Shown piece by piece: positions 60,389 through 64,000 of a stretch of DNA of 64,000 nucleotides (position 1 is the stretch's first letter; each line of letters begins with the position of its first letter). Where the stretch lies: assembly GCA_048158365.1 (NCBI GenBank), contig JBLLNL010000007.1; one strand, given 5' to 3'. The position numbers and the translations under genes are program-made. The DNA comes from Azoarcus_F sp048158365. GTDB taxonomy: Bacteria; Pseudomonadota; Gammaproteobacteria; Burkholderiales; Rhodocyclaceae. A model generated the notes under the pieces. That model searched no databases and had not been told where the DNA came from. It was given only the letters and a program-made list of their open reading frames with translations.

Positions 60389-62512
60389 ATGAAAGCCGCG
60401 CTGCGTATCACCGTATTCCTGGTCGCTGCTCTGGTGGTGCTGTTCGGTGTGGTTGCGGCCTATCTGCTGCTGGTGTTCGATCCGAACGACTATCGCGATC
60501 GGATCGCGGCCGAGGTCCGCCAGCAGACCGGTCGGGAACTGGTCATCGCCGGTGACATCGGCCTGTCGGTGTTTCCATGGCTGGGCGTCGAAGTGGAGCG
60601 CCTGCGGCTCGGGGATGCGCCCGGTTTCGGCGACGAACCGTTTGCCAGCGTCGAGCGCGCCGAGCTGCGGGCACGTCTGCTGCCCCTGCTCGGGGGTGAC
60701 ATCGACGTCGATCGGGTGGTGCTGCATGGCCTCGCGCTCAGGCTGGTGCGCGATGCGGACGGGCGAGGCAACTGGGAGGATCTTGCCGGCGACGCGCAGC
60801 CGCAGGCGGCCCCGTCCGGCGATCGCCGGGACGGTCCCGACCTGCGTATCGGGGCGGCCGCGTTCGCGGTCGGCGAGGTCGAGATCGAGTCGGCGAGCGT
60901 GTCGCTGGACGACCGGCAGGCCGGGGTCAGACATGAGGTCAGCAACCTGAGTCTGCGTTCGGGCGAGATTCGTCCCGGCGTTGCGTTTCCGCTCGAGATT
61001 GGTCTGGATGTCGCGTCCAGCGCGCCCGATCTGCGTGGGCGCCTCGACCTGACGGGCAAGGTGTCGATCCGGCCCGAACCGGCCGCCGTGACGGTAGAGG
61101 GATTCACGCTGCGCTTGGCCGGTGTGGGCGACGCGCTTCCCGGCGGTCGGCTGGATGTGGCGGTCGGGGCGGATGTCGCGTTCGATGTCGCGGCGGGCAG
61201 CCTGCAGGTCAAGGATCTTTCCGTGGCCGCGCTCGGACTCGAGGCGACCGGCGCGTTGCGCGCGACCGGCCTCGCCGATGCGCGTCCGTCGGCGAATGGC
61301 ACGATCGCGATCGCGACATTCAACCCGCGCGAGCTCTTGCGTGCGCTCGGACAGCCCGTGCCTGACATGGCCGACCCGAACGCGCTGACCCGCGCGGACC
61401 TGTGGTCCGACTTCACCGTCGACCCGACCAGTCTGGCACTGAGCGATCTGGCACTGCATCTGGACGACAGCACGCTGCAGGGCAGCGCCGGTCTGTCCGA
61501 CCTCGCGACCCAGGCGATGCGCTTTGATCTGGCGCTGGACCGCATCGACCTCGATCGGTATCTGCCACCGGCGACCGGGGCGGGTTCGGCATCGGCGCCG
61601 GCAGTCGCGACCCCCGGGGCGGCCGCAGCCGCGGCGGGTCCGCCCGAGGCGCTGCGCGACCTGACGCTCGCGGGACGCCTGCGGGTCGGTACGCTGAAGC
61701 TCGCCGGGCTGCAACTGTCGGAACTCGACATCAACGCGAATGCGGCAGATGGCGTGATGCGGCTCGCCCCGCTCGGCGCATCGCTGTACCAGGGGCGGTA
61801 TGCCGGCAACGTCGTGCTCGACGCGAGCGGTCGGCAGATGCGCCTGTCGCTCGACGAGTCGCTGACCGGCGTGCAGATCGGGCCCTTGCTGCGGGACCTC
61901 ACCGGACAGAGCGAACGGCTGACCGGCCAGGCCAACCTGCGCGCACGACTGCAGGCGGTCGGCAACGATGGCGACGCGATGACGCGCAGTCTGGGCGGCA
62001 ATGCGGAGTTCCGCTTCGCCGACGGGGCCGTCAAGGGTGTGAATGTGGCGCAGTACATGCGCGAGGCGGCGGCCCGCTTGCGTGGCCAGCCGGTGCCGGC
62101 CGAGTCGGGCCCGAGCCAGACCGACTTCACCGACATGGTCGGCACGGTGCAGATCGCCAACGGCGTCGCGCGCAACCAGGACTTGCTGGTCCGCTCGCCG
62201 CTGCTGCGCGTGGCCGGTGAAGGCAGCGTCGATCTGGGCAATCGACAGATCGATTACCGCATCCAGGCCAGCGTCGTCGGCACGCTTGCCGGTCAGGGCG
62301 GCGCGGATCTCGAGGCCTTGCGCGGTGTGACCGTTCCGATTCGCGTCACCGGCAGCTTCGACAGTCCGCAGTATCGACTGGACGTGGAGCGCCTGCTGGC
62401 CGAAGGCGCGAAGCAGCAGGCGCGCGATCGGATCGAGCAGCAGATACAGGACAGGGTGCCCGAGAACCTGCAGGAGAACCTGCGCCGCGGCCTGAGAGGG
62501 CTGATCAGGTAG
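60389..62512 (+). CDS. AsmA family protein
   Basis: A 707-residue envelope protein anchored by one N-terminal helix (ITVFLVAALVVLFGVVAAYL), then NDYRDRIAAEVRQQTGRELV, the AsmA-N signature. The long body is rich in beta-strands as in the AsmA/YhdP/TamB bridge-type lipid transport group. The C-terminal AsmA_2 region (about 590-690) has VANGVARNQDLLVRSPLLRV. A Pro/Ala-rich linker sits near 405-425. AAGGA lies 5 bases upstream of the ATG. Confidence 0.9.
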   Translation: MKAALRITVFLVAALVVLFGVVAAYLLLVFDPNDYRDRIAAEVRQQTGRELVIAGDIGLSVFPWLGVEVERLRLGDAPGFGDEPFASVERAELRARLLPLLGGDIDVDRVVLHGLALRLVRDADGRGNWEDLAGDAQPQAAPSGDRRDGPDLRIGAAAFAVGEVEIESASVSLDDRQAGVRHEVSNLSLRSGEIRPGVAFPLEIGLDVASSAPDLRGRLDLTGKVSIRPEPAAVTVEGFTLRLAGVGDALPGGRLDVAVGADVAFDVAAGSLQVKDLSVAALGLEATGALRATGLADARPSANGTIAIATFNPRELLRALGQPVPDMADPNALTRADLWSDFTVDPTSLALSDLALHLDDSTLQGSAGLSDLATQAMRFDLALDRIDLDRYLPPATGAGSASAPAVATPGAAAAAAGPPEALRDLTLAGRLRVGTLKLAGLQLSELDINANAADGVMRLAPLGASLYQGRYAGNVVLDASGRQMRLSLDESLTGVQIGPLLRDLTGQSERLTGQANLRARLQAVGNDGDAMTRSLGGNAEFRFADGAVKGVNVAQYMREAAARLRGQPVPAESGPSQTDFTDMVGTVQIANGVARNQDLLVRSPLLRVAGEGSVDLGNRQIDYRIQASVVGTLAGQGGADLEALRGVTVPIRVTGSFDSPQYRLDVERLLAEGAKQQARDRIEQQIQDRVPENLQENLRRGLRGLIR

Positions 62513-62576
62513 GCGGGCGCAGCCCCGATATGTTCGCGATTATCGGGCGCTCGGATCCGGCTCGCGCGCCGGCGTG

Positions 62577-62595
62577 GGCGGCCGGGCCGGCCGCC
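62577..62595. terminator. Hairpin between convergent asmA-like and NMO genes
   Basis: GGCGGCC-GGGCC-GGCCGCC, a perfect 7-bp GC stem just before the NMO stop. No T-tract, so it may only slow polymerase. Confidence 0.35.
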
Positions 62596-62601
62596 GAGTG
62601 T

Positions 62602-63855
62602 TCAGGCCTCGACTTCCGGCAGCGCGACCTTGCCGTCCCGGCTGAACTGGTAGTCCTTGAACACGTGCTCGGCCGACAGCAACTGATAGTCGCCGTTGTC
62701 CTTGCGGTGCGTGGTGTCCTTCAGACGGTAGGTGTAGTGACCGCAGGTCCAGCAGTCGAAGTTGCGCATGTGGGTGCATAGACAGGTCTTGTCCATGACC
62801 CTGATCCGCTTCTCTTCCGGGTGCAGCGCCACCTCGTGGTTGTAGGCGTTGATGTAGGCGCAGTTTCCGTTGGCGTCGAGCAGATAACCATAGGCCTCGC
62901 AGTTCGGGCGGATGCCTGCGCCGATCGCCGGGCTGCTGGTGAGCATTCGCATCGGATAGCCGGTCGGCGATATGGTGTTGACCTCGATCTCGTCCTCGCT
63001 GGCCTTGAAGTAGTGCTGCTGCACGTCTTCCGGCAGACCGCACTCATGGGCGACCGTGAACCGGGTCGCGACCTGCACCGCCGCGGCGCCGTTCTGAATG
63101 TGATTGACCGCATCGGTGCCGGTGAACACGCCGCCGGCCGCGATCAGCGGAATGTCGAGCTCCTGGGTCTTCATCCAGTCGCGAATCTCGGCGACGATGG
63201 TGGCCAGATCGTATTGCGCCCAGTCCATGCCGAATCCGAGGTGGCCGCCGGCGAGCGGACCTTCGACCACGACATAGTCGGGCAGGCGGCCGGTGCGGGA
63301 GGACTTCTTCAAAAAGAGCTGCAGCGCCCGCAGCGACGACACGATGATGCCGAGCTTGGCATCATGAAAGCGCGGGTGATCCTCGATCAGCGCGAACGAA
63401 CCGAGGTGCAGACCCGCCGCTAGCGTGATGCCGTCGATGCCGGCGTCCAGGGCCGAGCGAAGACGAACCCGGAGCGTGTCCTTGGGCCCGTTCATCGTCA
63501 GCTTCTCCATGCAGTTGATGAAGATCAGCCCGTCGCCCTGCTTGCGTTCCATCGTACGCCGCACGTGCGTTTCGGTGGCTTCGGCCAGCAGTGCGAGATC
63601 GAACTGCACTTCCGACTTGTCGGTGTTCGCGACGTTGTACTTGTAAAGCTTGAGTTTGTTGCGCACATACTTGGTGTCGTAGCGGCGGTCGCTGATCGTA
63701 GGGGCCATCGCGTCCGAGATGTGGCCGATACCGCCGAGGCGGGCCGCGACCAGCGACAGGTCGGCCGTCGAGATATCCACGCCCATGCCGCCGATGATGA
63801 TCGGGACGTACTCACGGTTTCCGAGTTTCAGACGGAAGTCATCGACGCATTTCAT
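62602..63855 (-). CDS. Nitronate monooxygenase-like flavoprotein with Cys-rich C-terminal tail
   Basis: A 417-residue TIM-barrel FMN protein. The start at 63855 (MKCVDDFRLKLG) fits the family; the frame stays open upstream without similarity. NMO elements: PIIIGGMGVDISTADLSLVA near the N-terminus, GPLAGGHLGFG and IPLIAAGGVFTGTDAVNHI for phosphate binding, and the catalytic-type His in GGHLG. Residues about 325-400 extend beyond a usual NMO and contain several cysteines, including CLCTHMRNFDCWTC. Substrate unknown. Confidence 0.86.
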   Translation of the reverse strand: MKCVDDFRLKLGNREYVPIIIGGMGVDISTADLSLVAARLGGIGHISDAMAPTISDRRYDTKYVRNKLKLYKYNVANTDKSEVQFDLALLAEATETHVRRTMERKQGDGLIFINCMEKLTMNGPKDTLRVRLRSALDAGIDGITLAAGLHLGSFALIEDHPRFHDAKLGIIVSSLRALQLFLKKSSRTGRLPDYVVVEGPLAGGHLGFGMDWAQYDLATIVAEIRDWMKTQELDIPLIAAGGVFTGTDAVNHIQNGAAAVQVATRFTVAHECGLPEDVQQHYFKASEDEIEVNTISPTGYPMRMLTSSPAIGAGIRPNCEAYGYLLDANGNCAYINAYNHEVALHPEEKRIRVMDKTCLCTHMRNFDCWTCGHYTYRLKDTTHRKDNGDYQLLSAEHVFKDYQFSRDGKVALPEVEA

Positions 63856-64000
63856 AACTTGTCTTGTCCAGTTGGCTGCGTTGTCTCGTCGCAGTGGTCG
63901 GCAGAAGCGCCGCGGGGAGGGGCCGGAAGAAGGTCCGACACGCAACGGAATTCAACCACACCCGCCCGATAAATAAAACCGCGCCACGGGTGCGGAGATG
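63856..64000. other. Upstream region of the NMO-like gene, no gene seen
   Basis: 145 bases to the window end. No convincing promoter or ORF could be identified; it may continue into a gene outside the window. Confidence 0.4.

Overview
The window is GC-rich, gene-dense chromosomal DNA. Gene content and order point to a betaproteobacterium, most likely near Rhodocyclales/Zoogloeaceae or Nitrosomonadales. The indicators are a giant DUF3683-type FAD/Fe-S oxidoreductase, a ttcA / pteridine-reductase / MidA block, thiL-pgpA-pncC-recA-recX, lptB-rpoN-hpf-ptsN-hprK, a 'complex I NDUFA9-like' gene beside cca and slt, a PEP-CTERM protein, and a full ybgC-tolQRAB-pal-cpoB cluster followed by queE-queC. 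This placement is inferred from family and synteny memory; no rRNA is present to confirm it.

Layout. 1-2256 is a decayed stretch. It holds a truncated SLC13-type permease, a fused ParD/ParE remnant, a 5' scrap of a class C-like group II intron sitting right behind a perfect intrinsic terminator, and one intact PEP-CTERM gene with a sigma-54-like promoter. 2257-7315 has xthA, pyrE, a secreted coiled-coil protein, and a molybdopterin oxidoreductase translationally coupled to a sirtuin. 7379-8941 has a pirin plus two more broken genes (azoreductase and LysR remnants). 8973-17108 has the DUF3683 oxidoreductase, a cyclase-like/FHA protein, ttcA, a pteridine reductase and midA. 17138-23060 has an alpha/beta hydrolase, a GST, DUF2905, cca, an NDUFA9-like protein and slt. 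23118-32927 has ygfA, ilvA, hprK, ptsN, hpf, rpoN, lptB, recX, recA, pncC, pgpA and thiL. 33163-37941 is the three-gene N-acetylglutaminylglutamine amide (NAGGN) osmolyte operon. 37989-41163 is a three-gene envelope operon (amidohydrolase, outer-membrane barrel, MliC/META lipoprotein). 41437-42271 is a VapBC module and tRNA-Lys. 42370-50036 is a YeeE/YedE sulfur transporter, queC, queE and the Tol-Pal system. 50182-57003 is circularly permuted ATP-grasp, alpha-E, a STAS-repeat protein, hslV, hslU, an AEC permease and DUF2007. 57071-63855 is ferredoxin-NADP reductase with an IscR-like operator, slipin and NfeD, AsmA, and a nitronate monooxygenase-like enzyme.

How the parts relate. The rpoN gene and the PEP-CTERM gene with a -24/-12 promoter fit sigma-54 control of an exported matrix-type protein. 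The NAGGN trio makes a compatible solute for salt stress. Tol-Pal, Slt, AsmA, LptB and the slipin/NfeD pair maintain the envelope. RecA/RecX, ExoIII and HslVU handle DNA and protein quality. The least ordinary items are the intron scrap behind a terminator, the ATP-grasp/alpha-E pair placed upstream of HslVU rather than of the Anbu peptidase, the IscR-type palindrome before fpr, and a cyclase-like domain with its metal ligands altered and fused to FHA. I did not find a clearly new multi-gene defence or biosynthetic system here.
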